Translations under genes and position numbers: made by a program
Notes under the pieces: model-generated
What the model saw: only the letters and a program-made list of their open reading frames with translations
Told to the model about the DNA's origin: nothing
The model's database searches: none
Origin: Gammaproteobacteria bacterium UBA6968
GTDB taxonomy: Bacteria > Pseudomonadota > Gammaproteobacteria > Pseudomonadales > Azotimanducaceae
Direction: 5' to 3'
DNA length: 15,928 bases
NCBI GenBank assembly: GCA_002450255.1
Contig: DJYW01000142.1
Span: 5,646-21,573, forward strand
In this document: positions 9,177-15,928 of the stretch, piece after piece
Position numbering within the stretch: the stretch's first letter is position 1
Layout of the letters: every line of letters starts with the position of its first letter

Positions 9177-9189
9177 TGCGCCGACAAGG

Positions 9190-10098
9190 CTATTTGCGGT
9201 TGACGAAATTTGCTGGATCAATGGCCCGGCCATTGCGCAGTACTTCAAAGTGAACGTGCGGTCCGGTAGACCGACCGGTGCTGCCCATTAGGCCGACCAC
9301 ATCGCCTTTTTTGACCACGTCTCCAACGTTTACTACGAGTTCTTGATGGTGGCCATAGCGGGTAATGAACCCCTCACCGTGACTGACTTCGACAAGCTCC
9401 CCGTAGCCATCTTTGCGACCAGCATAAATTACCAGCCCACTGGCAACAGCCACCACCTCGGAACCCTTGGGACCAGCAAAATCCATCCCTTGATGCCAAG
9501 CCGGCACGCCGGAAATCGGATCAACGCGCTTGCCAAAAGGCGACGACATCCAGCCTTGTAAAATCGGCCGACCAGCAATACGAGTGCTCTCTTCACGTCT
9601 CTGATTGATCATGATGTCGTCTATCAAATTCAGTTGTGAATCACGTGTACTGATAAGCGACCGCAATTCTGCCAATTGGTCATCCAACTTTGGCCACGAC
9701 AACAAATCTTCTGTCTGAGTTGTGGGACCACCCTGCGCCGTGGGCTCGGTTAGGTCGATATCTTGTACGGCTAAGTCCGCGGACTCTTGAATTCTTGAAG
9801 CGAGTGCTTCCATGCGCCATAGCCGAGCTTGCATTTCAGCTAACTGGCGGCCTACCGCGCGTTTTTGGGCGTCTGATATTTTTTGTACTGCGGCCACTTC
9901 CTGGGATTGGGCCTCAATTTTTGCACGCCAGTTTTGAATGACACTGTAATCAACCGAGTCGGCCCGCAAGGTCACCACCAAGGCGCCAAGCGACGCCACA
10001 ATCAAAGCGCATACCACCACAGCAACCGCGATAGCCCCGCCGCGGGAAACCGAAAGCGTCTTAATCGCACCATGCTCTCGCATTAGGATAACTTTCAT
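9190..10098 (-). CDS. Membrane-anchored M23 family metallopeptidase
   Basis: Predicted envelope peptidase of the LytM/M23 type, likely acting on peptidoglycan peptide bridges in the periplasm. Its 302 residues show a short cytoplasmic N-terminus, one membrane anchor (about 19-44), an Ala/Gln/Glu-rich stretch likely to form a coiled coil (about 54-110), a variable linker, and a C-terminal M23 domain (about 180-300). The zinc and catalytic residues appear complete: H202 and D206 (WHQGMDFAGP), H250 (RYGHH), and H281/H283 (HVHFEV). It is therefore probably an active enzyme rather than an EnvC/NlpD-like degenerate activator. The start is ATG at 10098, with a weak purine stretch upstream. It sits between the dciA-type gene and secA, a position held by a similar gene in Pseudomonas; E. 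coli has secM there instead. The exact substrate is unknown. Confidence 0.92.
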   Translation of the reverse strand: MKVILMREHGAIKTLSVSRGGAIAVAVVVCALIVASLGALVVTLRADSVDYSVIQNWRAKIEAQSQEVAAVQKISDAQKRAVGRQLAEMQARLWRMEALASRIQESADLAVQDIDLTEPTAQGGPTTQTEDLLSWPKLDDQLAELRSLISTRDSQLNLIDDIMINQRREESTRIAGRPILQGWMSSPFGKRVDPISGVPAWHQGMDFAGPKGSEVVAVASGLVIYAGRKDGYGELVEVSHGEGFITRYGHHQELVVNVGDVVKKGDVVGLMGSTGRSTGPHVHFEVLRNGRAIDPANFVNRK

Positions 10099-10248
10099 AG
10101 ACTGTAGTCTTTCTCTTGTTGTTTCGTTGAGGCTTTATCTAGAGGCCCTGAAGCCCCTTTGTGAGTCCACTTACCAACCGCGCCCGTCTCCGCATGTCGG
10201 AGAACCACTGAGTGCCCTGCTACGACGCTTCACTCTAATCAGCGCCAG

Positions 10249-10254
10249 TTTATA
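10249..10254 (-). promoter_or_regulatory. Candidate -10 element for the M23 peptidase gene
   Basis: The - strand reads TATAAA (5 of 6 to consensus), with ATGAAT (3 of 6 to TTGACA) 17 nt upstream at 10277-10272. It lies about 150 nt before the M23 start codon. The -35 match is poor, so this is tentative. Confidence 0.3.
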
Positions 10255-10435
10255 GCCTATATCGCTCGCTAATTCATCCCATCCTGCCGAATACTGATAC
10301 CGATGACGGTTTACAACGACTCAATTGTCCTCTGATTTACGCCAAGACCTCGTTTTTGCGATCGGCGATTCGCCTTCACAGCGGGACGCGAATGCATCGG
10401 TTCCGCAAAAAAAGACCCAGAGACCGCCATTAGAC

Positions 10436-10468
10436 AAAAAGGCTTTAGCGGTTACGCCTTCTAAGCCT
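10436..10468 (-). terminator. Terminator-like hairpin on the - strand upstream of the M23 gene
   Basis: On the - strand AGGCTTAG (10468-10461) pairs with CTAAAGCCT (10448-10440, one bulged A) around a 12-nt loop, followed by a run of T (to 10436). It could stop transcripts reading out of ftsZ-lpxC antisense to the dciA gene. I see no better terminator between lpxC and the M23 gene. Confidence 0.35.
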
Positions 10469-10713
10469 GGAAAGCCCTTCTGCTGTCCTAAATTCAGTCG
10501 GCCGGCACCTCTTTATCTTTAATCCCTCTTATCGTTGAGATTTTTTATATCTAAGACTTCTTCTTTCTGTTCCTAGGCACTATTCCGCTGCGCGCGAACA
10601 CCGATGCTCTCGACAGTGTCCAAGCGATGAGGCTTATTCGATCACTAAAGATCAAGTGTCTGGCACAGCTCCGCGGCCAAAAAGACGTTACGCCCTAAGC
10701 AAACCGTAAAAGA

Positions 10714-11151
10714 ATGCGCAGCCGTCTCAGACGGCGGGATCAAGCGTCGCAACAAAAGTTCTTAAATGAAGAACTATCGAGGAGCTTTAATAAGATTGTG
10801 CAAACACCCAACTTTGACTATGTTGCAGGCATGGCTAAACAGAAAATCTCTGAAATTCTTCAACCGCAGGCAAAGCGGCGCCACGTCTCACCCTTGCAGC
10901 GGCTCCTAGATCAATCAGCGAAGCAAAAAACTTGGACGGCCGCTGTACGCGCAGTGGTCGAACCCAATCTGCGTGCGCAATTCACAGTGACCTCACTACA
11001 ACACAACAAGCTCAATATTCTATGTAGCAGCGCTGCTATAGCGACTCGAATGCGTTTTAGCGCCCCAGATTTACTAGCGGACCTCAAATGCTTAGACGAG
11101 TTCAAGTCTGTCACCGATATTCAGTGCCGCGTTTCGCACGCAACAGAGTAA
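10714..11151 (+). CDS. dciA: DUF721 / DciA-family protein (DnaB helicase partner)
   Basis: DciA proteins bind the replicative helicase DnaB and help load it in bacteria that lack DnaC or DnaI. The C-terminal part (about residues 58-141) matches the DUF721 pattern: a PLQRLLDQS helix, a hydrophobic-rich segment (KTWTAAVRAVVEPNLRAQF), the beta strand NKLNILCSSAAIATRMRF, then helix and strand ending in DIQCRV. The genomic position next to lpxC and near secA also fits. The start is uncertain. The ATG at 10714 gives 145 residues but has no ribosome binding site. A GTG at 10798 (117 residues) lies 13 nt after AGGAG (10780-10784), and an ATG at 10831 (106 residues, MAKQKISEIL) resembles short family members. 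The stop at 11149-11151 is firm. The gene is convergent with lpxC, with 66 nt between stops. Confidence 0.75.
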   Translation: MRSRLRRRDQASQQKFLNEELSRSFNKIVQTPNFDYVAGMAKQKISEILQPQAKRRHVSPLQRLLDQSAKQKTWTAAVRAVVEPNLRAQFTVTSLQHNKLNILCSSAAIATRMRFSAPDLLADLKCLDEFKSVTDIQCRVSHATE

Positions 11152-11217
11152 CCCACACCTCAACGAGATGCTTTCCTGCGCAGTAAGCCGCGAATCTGGA
11201 CTTAGCGCCCGCCCCAA

Positions 11218-12147
11218 TTAACCATTGACCGACGCTGGATGCGGCTTTTGTGCTTTTTGCGCCGACATAGGAGACACCTCACATCGATCGACAATCGCAT
11301 ATGCATCCGGTGCCGCGAGCAGCTGACGCAACAATTCATTATTAAGGCGATGTCCTGATTTATGACCGGAAAAACGCCCAATCAACTGATGACCCAACAA
11401 ATAGCAGTCACCAATCGCGTCTAAAATTTTATGTTTCGCAAATTCATCTTCGGCCCGCAAGCCGCCTTGATTGAGAATCTTCGATCGGTCCATAACAACC
11501 GCATTTTCCAGACTTCCACCCATAGCAAGGTTCATCGCTTGCATCTTTTCGACTTCATCTAAAAATCCGAACGTCCTGGCGCGGCAGATTTCCTTTTTAA
11601 ATACCGCAGAATTCAGCGTTACTTGAGCGATGGGGGCGTGAGCTTTAAAGACCGGATGATCGTAGTCAATGGAGTAGCTGAAAACGCTGGCATCGCAAGG
11701 TTCGAGACGTATAAAAGCATCGCCATCGCGAACCTGTATTGGCGCCAAGACCCGTATCACCTGCCTCGTCGCAGGCTGCTCCGCGATGCCGGCCGACTCC
11801 AGCATGAACACAAACGGCGAGGCGCTGCCATCCATGATCGGCAATTCCGCGGCATCGACCTCAACCAATGCATTATCGACACCAAGACCAGCAAACGTCG
11901 CCATCAGATGCTCTATTGTGGCTACGCTATCAACACCAACCTGAAGCGAAGTAGCGAGCACAGTACTGCCGACATGCTGCGGACTCGCCGCGACGGCAAA
12001 CCCGTTGATATCTGTACGAACAAAAGTAATACCCGAGTTAGCCGGCGCCGGCGCCAAGGTCAAATTAATGGTTTTACCGGAGTGAAGCCCGATGCCGGAA
12101 GCGCTGATTCGATTTTTCAGCGTATGTTGATGGTTAGATTCAAACAT
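11218..12147 (-). CDS. lpxC: UDP-3-O-acyl-N-acetylglucosamine deacetylase
   Basis: Zinc deacetylase for the committed step of lipid A synthesis. The 309 residues are close to the E. coli length (305). The active site is intact: catalytic E79 next to zinc ligand H80 (TIEHLMATF), zinc ligands H239 and D243 (HKILDAIGD), and H266 in GHKSGHRLNN. The N-terminal TLKNRISASGIGLHSG is typical. The ATG at 12147 has a good ribosome binding site (TAAGGT, 12158-12153). It follows ftsZ in the same direction after a 186-bp gap that may hold its own promoter, though I could not place one firmly. In E. coli LpxC level is set by FtsH proteolysis acting on a C-terminal tail; here the tail ends in KAQKPHPASVNG, unlike that degron. 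Confidence 0.97.
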   Translation of the reverse strand: MFESNHQHTLKNRISASGIGLHSGKTINLTLAPAPANSGITFVRTDINGFAVAASPQHVGSTVLATSLQVGVDSVATIEHLMATFAGLGVDNALVEVDAAELPIMDGSASPFVFMLESAGIAEQPATRQVIRVLAPIQVRDGDAFIRLEPCDASVFSYSIDYDHPVFKAHAPIAQVTLNSAVFKKEICRARTFGFLDEVEKMQAMNLAMGGSLENAVVMDRSKILNQGGLRAEDEFAKHKILDAIGDCYLLGHQLIGRFSGHKSGHRLNNELLRQLLAAPDAYAIVDRCEVSPMSAQKAQKPHPASVNG

Positions 12148-12333
12148 AATCGACCTTACGTTAGTCCGTCGTGCGCTAATCGCTTGCCCTAAGTGCCGCC
12201 AGCGTTTTGGCTAACGAACACATTAAGCAAGCTCTTAGCATGCGGACTTCAATTGAAAAGGCGCACGCGGATAACCACTGCCTAGCAGGATTGGCAGCGG
12301 TTACGCCGGTGCGGCAAGTCTGCAGCGACGCGG

Positions 12334-13482
12334 CTAGTCTGCTTGGCGGCGCAGAAACGCCGGCACGTCCAGATAATCCAGATCCTGGCCTTCGAGCCCT
12401 TCAGAGCGACTGGTTTTGTCTGCTGTCTGGTTATTGCGCGAGTAAGTCGGTCGATCCAACTCGCCATAATCTACCTGGCCATTCATCGCGCGACGCGTTG
12501 GTGAATTATCGACAACAACGTTCGGGACATCAATTTGCCCGAGTCCAGTTGCCACAACCGTGACCCTCAGTTCGTCGGTTAGATTTTCGTCAATGACGGT
12601 ACCGACCACCACTGTTGCATTAGGCGAAGCAAATTCTTCAATGCTTTTACCTACGTCAGTAAATTCACCGATATTCAGATCAAGGCCTGCCGTTACATTG
12701 ACAAGAATGCCTTTGGCGCCGTTAAGATCGACATCCTCCAAGAGTGGCGACCGGATCGCGGCTTCAGCTGCCTCGCGAGCACGGTCTTCACCGACACCTA
12801 TACCAGTACCCATCATCGCCATGCCCATCTCAGACATCACAGTACGCACGTCGGCGAAGTCGACGTTTATCATCCCTGGGCGAATAATCAGGTCAGCGAT
12901 GCCTTGCACTGCGCCGAGCAGCACATCATTGGCTGCTGCAAAAGCATCTAACACGCTGGTACGCTCACCCAGTACTTCTAATAACTTCTCATTAGGTATT
13001 GTAATCAGCGAATCCACATGACGTGACAGTTCTTTAATGCCGAAGTCAGCATTTTGGGTGCGCTTTTCAAAAGCGAACGGCTTTGTCACTACTGCAACAG
13101 TTAAGATATCTAACTCTTTCGCTATGCTAGCAACAACCGGGGCAGCCCCCGTACCGGTACCGCCACCCATACCTGCTGTGATGAAGACCATATCCGCACC
13201 GGACAGGACCTCAGCAATACGATCACGATCCTCCAACGCCGCTGCCTGCCCAATCTCCGGATTCGCACCAGCGCCTAAGCCTTTCGTGATGCCGCTACCA
13301 ATCTGTAGCGTGGTATGAGCACCAATACTTTTAAGGGCTTGGGCGTCAGTGTTGGTGGCAATAAAGTCCACCCCGGATACCGCCTGCGAAAGCATGTGCT
13401 GCACGGCGTTACCGCCGCCGCCGCCCACGCCTATCACTTTTATCACCGCGTTCTGCGGCACACTATCCACTAATTCAAACAT
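12334..13482 (-). CDS. ftsZ: Cell division tubulin homologue FtsZ
   Basis: GTPase that polymerises into the Z ring at midcell. In 382 residues: the GGGGGNAV nucleotide-binding loop (20-27), tubulin signature GGGTGTG (106-112), T7 synergy loop NVDFADVR (207-214), a variable linker (about 318-368) and the conserved C-terminal peptide LDYLDVPAFLRRQ (368-380), which binds FtsA and ZipA. No key residue appears changed. The start is ATG at 13482-13480, preceded by AGGAG (13493-13489, 6 nt spacing), which follows directly on the ftsA stop. The 12-nt gap to ftsA indicates co-transcription and probably coupled translation. Confidence 0.98.
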   Translation of the reverse strand: MFELVDSVPQNAVIKVIGVGGGGGNAVQHMLSQAVSGVDFIATNTDAQALKSIGAHTTLQIGSGITKGLGAGANPEIGQAAALEDRDRIAEVLSGADMVFITAGMGGGTGTGAAPVVASIAKELDILTVAVVTKPFAFEKRTQNADFGIKELSRHVDSLITIPNEKLLEVLGERTSVLDAFAAANDVLLGAVQGIADLIIRPGMINVDFADVRTVMSEMGMAMMGTGIGVGEDRAREAAEAAIRSPLLEDVDLNGAKGILVNVTAGLDLNIGEFTDVGKSIEEFASPNATVVVGTVIDENLTDELRVTVVATGLGQIDVPNVVVDNSPTRRAMNGQVDYGELDRPTYSRNNQTADKTSRSEGLEGQDLDYLDVPAFLRRQAD

Positions 13483-13494
13483 CGTCTTCTCCTG

Positions 13495-14724
13495 CTAGAA
13501 GTTTTCTCGGAACCAGTTCTTCACTTTCGCAAACACGCCGCCAGAGGCTTTCGCGGGTTTATTCGGTGAGTCCTTTTCTCTCTCATACCCGTACTGCAAC
13601 AATCCAACACTTGTTGCGTATACGGGATTTCTTACGATGTCCTTCAATCCAGCCACGTACCGTGGCGCTCCCAAACTGACCGGCATGTGGAAGACTTCTT
13701 CCGCCAATTCGATCAAACCTTCCATTTTAGCACCGCCTCCAGTTATGACGATGCCAGCGGCGATGAGATCTTCATACCCACTACGACGCAACTCTGCCTG
13801 CACTAGCTTAAAGAGCTCGTCATACCGTGGTTCGACGACTTCAGCCAGCGTTTGCCGAGACAATTCGCGATCGGGCTTATCTCCTACACCTGGAACTTTT
13901 ATAACCTCATCTGCTCTCGCAAGCTGAGTGAGGGCACACGCATATCTTATTTTTATTTCTTCGGCATTTTGCGTTGGCGTACGTAACGCCATCGCAATAT
14001 CGTTTGTTACTTGGTCGCCAGCAATCGGGATGACGGCAGTATGCTTAATCGCGCCATCCGTAAACACTGCTATATCTGTGGTTCCGCCGCCGATATCAAT
14101 CAAGCAGACTCCCAAGTTACGCTCATCGTCCGAGAGCGCTGAATAGCTGGAAGCGAGTTGTTCCAGGATAATATCGTTCACCGTCAGCCCGCAGCGTTCA
14201 ATACACTTTTCGATGTTCTGTGCCGCGTTTACCGCGCAAGTCACCATATGCACTTTTGCTTCGAGCCTCACACCTGACATACCTAACGGTTCTTTTACCC
14301 CTTCTTGGGTATCGATTATGTATTCCTGCGGCAATACATGGAGTATTTTCTGGTCGGCAGGAATGGCCATCGCCTGCGCCGCATCTATGACGCGGTCCAC
14401 ATCCTGACTAAACACCTCTCGGTCGCGAATCGCGACTATGCCGTGGGAATTGAGAGAACGAATATGTGAACCGGCTATGCCCGCATAAACAGACTCAATT
14501 GTGCAGCCTGCCATTAGCTCTGCTTCCTCAACCGCACGCTGAATGCTCTGCACGGTAGACTCAATGTTGACCACCACTCCTTTCTTAAGACCGCGAGACT
14601 GATGCGTGCCGATGCCAATTATTTCTAATTCGCCCTGACGATTGACCTCAGCGACAATGGTGGCCACTTTATTTGTACCAATATCCAGCGCGACTATTCT
14701 CTGCAGATCTTGATCCATCGTCAT
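13495..14724 (-). CDS. ftsA: Cell division actin homologue FtsA
   Basis: Actin-like ATPase that tethers FtsZ to the inner membrane and recruits later divisome proteins. The 409 residues show phosphate loop 1 (ALDIGTNKV, 12-20), phosphate loop 2 (LIDIGGGTTDIAVF, 208-221), the adenosine motif (VITGGGAKMEGL, 326-337) and a C-terminal amphipathic membrane-targeting helix (FAKVKNWFREN, 398-408). The start is ATG at 14724, 3 nt after the ftsQ stop; an in-frame ATG two codons later (14718) is also possible. Neither has a strong Shine-Dalgarno sequence, consistent with coupling to ftsQ. Confidence 0.97.
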   Translation of the reverse strand: MTMDQDLQRIVALDIGTNKVATIVAEVNRQGELEIIGIGTHQSRGLKKGVVVNIESTVQSIQRAVEEAELMAGCTIESVYAGIAGSHIRSLNSHGIVAIRDREVFSQDVDRVIDAAQAMAIPADQKILHVLPQEYIIDTQEGVKEPLGMSGVRLEAKVHMVTCAVNAAQNIEKCIERCGLTVNDIILEQLASSYSALSDDERNLGVCLIDIGGGTTDIAVFTDGAIKHTAVIPIAGDQVTNDIAMALRTPTQNAEEIKIRYACALTQLARADEVIKVPGVGDKPDRELSRQTLAEVVEPRYDELFKLVQAELRRSGYEDLIAAGIVITGGGAKMEGLIELAEEVFHMPVSLGAPRYVAGLKDIVRNPVYATSVGLLQYGYEREKDSPNKPAKASGGVFAKVKNWFRENF

Positions 14725-14727
14725 GCT

Positions 14728-15483
14728 TCAGTCCGTAATTGAGTTGGTAAATGCTCTAACTTGGCTTGCTTGGTCGCTCATTTGGCTAATCAGCAACTCT
14801 GGCTCTCGCAGATTGTTATCCGCGAATCGAATAGCAACACCACTGGGATAGCGGGCGTCTACATGATCTATCCTCTCACGCGCTGTCCTTAACGAATGCT
14901 GATACGCTAACAAGAATCGTTGCATGCGCGGGCGCAGCTGGCGACTGCCTAGGTTAAGCGAAACGCTATTCGCAAAAACAAGCTGCCACTCGCCCTGGCT
15001 ATTCTCGCTCAGTTGCTGGATACGAAGTCCGTGCTGAGAAGCGAGCCGCTGCAGCAATCGATAAGTTTCCATACTCTGTTTCGGCGCACTGATTTGAGCG
15101 TTCAGCATGGGCAAATCATCGATCTGTTCTGGCACGCTCAATATGTTGCCGTCCATTGAAACGTAAGCCGCATTACCCCATCGCGCCACCGGCTCATGTT
15201 TTTCGATATTGATAATGAAACGATCAGGCCAACTGCGCTTCACAGTCGCAGAGCGCACCCAATCTAGGTCTGAAACCAGAGGCGCTAAATTACTTATGTT
15301 AGTCGAAAGCAGCCCATTCAACTCGACCGATTCTAAAGCAACCTGCACGATGCGTTGTTCTGGCCGGGTTAACTCACCCTCTATAATTACGGTTTCTACG
15401 GGCCTGTCCAGCACACGTATAACCCCGCCTAACGCGGCTAGGCTGATGACGATTAAGGCTGCGAAGGCTATGGATCTAAGCAT
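14728..15483 (-). CDS. ftsQ: Cell division protein FtsQ
   Basis: Bitopic inner-membrane protein that links early and late divisome parts by binding FtsB and FtsL. With the ATG at 15483 it has 251 residues: a very short cytoplasmic tail, one membrane segment (about 4-24), a POTRA domain (about 29-102: [12 protein letters not shown]...[13 protein letters not shown]...EKHEPVARW) and the FtsQ/DivIB beta domain, including the conserved [14 protein letters not shown] (about 210-223). The open frame extends to 15549, but its first 22 residues would lie inside murC; the ATG at 15483 is preceded by GAGG (15492-15489), 5 nt away. It overlaps the murC stop by 8 nt. No ddl gene lies between it and murC. 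The short N-terminal tail is smaller than in E. coli. Confidence 0.94.
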   Translation of the reverse strand: MLRSIAFAALIVISLAALGGVIRVLDRPVETVIIEGELTRPEQRIVQVALESVELNGLLSTNISNLAPLVSDLDWVRSATVKRSWPDRFIINIEKHEPVARWGNAAYVSMDGNILSVPEQIDDLPMLNAQISAPKQSMETYRLLQRLASQHGLRIQQLSENSQGEWQLVFANSVSLNLGSRQLRPRMQRFLLAYQHSLRTARERIDHVDARYPSGVAIRFADNNLREPELLISQMSDQASQVRAFTNSITD

Positions 15484-15928
15484 CAACGCCTCGCAAAGTG
15501 TTGGACACCTGGTTGACGTTACCTGCTCCTTGGACGAGCAGCATGTCATTGTTAACCACTACCGATGCCAGTAAATCAAGCGCCTCGCTCGAATCCTTCA
15601 CCAAAACTGGAACAAGTTGGCCGCGCTGGCGTATCGCCTGACAAAGGGCTGCTGAATCCGCGCCCGCTATGGGGGCTTCGCCTGCGGGATAGACCTCCAG
15701 CATGATCAACACATCAACACGCGAAAGGACCCGCGCGAAATCATCAAACAAATCCTGTGTGCGCGTGTAGCGGTGCGGCTGATAGACCATTACCAGACGC
15801 TTATCGGGCCAGACTGAGCGGGCAGTCTTAACAACGGCCTCTACCTCAGTGGGATGATGTCCATAGTCGTCCACCAACGTAACCTGCTTGTCTGCGACAG
15901 CCACATCGCCATGGATTTGAAAGCGCCG
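15476..15928 (-). CDS. murC: UDP-N-acetylmuramate--L-alanine ligase, C-terminal part
   Basis: Cytoplasmic ATP-dependent ligase adding L-alanine to UDP-N-acetylmuramic acid, the first step of the peptidoglycan peptide stem. The gene is cut by the window end; 150 codons remain. The visible part starts RRFQIHG at the edge, then the diagnostic [14 protein letters not shown] motif and [16 protein letters not shown], and ends with the Mur ligase C-terminal domain ([26 protein letters not shown]). The GTG at 15904 is internal to the gene, not its start. The stop is TAG at 15478-15476, overlapping ftsQ by 8 nt. Confidence 0.96.
   Translation of the reverse strand, partial: RRFQIHGDVAVADKQVTLVDDYGHHPTEVEAVVKTARSVWPDKRLVMVYQPHRYTRTQDLFDDFARVLSRVDVLIMLEVYPAGEAPIAGADSAALCQAIRQRGQLVPVLVKDSSEALDLLASVVVNNDMLLVQGAGNVNQVSNTLRGVDA

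Larger units (their letters stand above)
10099..10713. other. 615-bp non-coding stretch between divergent M23 and dciA genes
   Basis: No convincing gene on either strand. The open frame 10325-10522 (+) begins with TTG, lacks a ribosome binding site and matches no family I recognise. The stretch must hold the promoters of both divergent genes. It contains a -10 candidate facing the M23 gene (10249-10254), a terminator-like hairpin on the - strand (10436-10468) and an A/T-rich patch near 10535-10560. No secM-type leader peptide or known riboswitch was recognised. Confidence 0.6.

Noticed and set aside
10325..10522. 65-residue + strand open frame between the M23 and dciA genes
   Set aside because: TTG start, no ribosome binding site, low-complexity Lys/Pro-rich peptide without a match I recognise.
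11623..12192. 189-residue + strand open frame opposite lpxC
   Set aside because: It lies antisense to a clear lpxC with intact active site; the peptide resembles no family and is rich in residues expected from a shadow frame.
12207..12563. 118-residue + strand open frame across the ftsZ-lpxC gap
   Set aside because: It runs antisense into the ftsZ C-terminal coding region and shows no domain.
12560..13021. 153-residue + strand open frame opposite ftsZ
   Set aside because: Shadow of the strongly conserved ftsZ frame; no motif of its own.
15484..15549. 22-residue N-terminal extension of FtsQ
   Set aside because: It would lie wholly within murC; the ATG at 15483 has a good ribosome binding site and places the membrane segment at the very N-terminus.

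Overview
The window is a chromosomal housekeeping segment from a gammaproteobacterium with roughly balanced base composition. Protein families and gene order both support this. The order lpxC / dciA-type gene / M23 peptidase / secA / argJ resembles Pseudomonas and relatives. The convergent meeting of the ftsZ-lpxC-secA block with the pilin-assembly/coaE/yacG block resembles the E. coli arrangement. The species cannot be told from the sequence alone. I saw no insertion sequences, CRISPR arrays, tRNA or rRNA genes, or prophage genes.

Left block, + strand (584-5038): a shortened PilB-type assembly ATPase, a PilC-type inner-membrane platform protein with an unusual N-terminus, the prepilin peptidase PilD, dephospho-CoA kinase CoaE and the small zinc protein YacG. 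No pilin gene is present; the 583 bases before pilB hold no convincing gene. pilB-pilC are 2 nt apart and coaE-yacG overlap by 25 nt. The block meets argJ tail to tail near 5039-5060, with a possible weak terminator there.

Right block, - strand, in transcription order from the window end: murC (5' part cut off by the window), ftsQ, ftsA, ftsZ, lpxC, then an M23 peptidase gene, secA and argJ. This joins cell-wall precursor synthesis (MurC), divisome assembly (FtsQ, FtsA, FtsZ), lipid A synthesis (LpxC), envelope peptidase activity (M23), Sec export (SecA) and arginine synthesis (ArgJ). The one + strand gene in this block is a DUF721/DciA-type gene (10714-11151). It is convergent with lpxC and divergent from the M23 gene. 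murC-ftsQ-ftsA-ftsZ are packed within a few nucleotides of each other, and argJ starts 2 nt after the secA stop, both suggesting translational coupling.

This is mostly conserved core genome, and I do not see a clearly new system. The points most worth checking are: the PilB homologue without its N1 domain paired with a PilC homologue with an atypical N-terminal region; the absence of ddl (and murB) between murC and ftsQ; the absence of zapD between coaE and yacG; the lack of a secM-like gene and the hairpin-bearing leader before secA; and the 615-bp non-coding stretch between the divergent M23 and dciA genes. Start codons of coaE, secA, ftsQ and dciA need care; the longest open frame is probably wrong for the first three.
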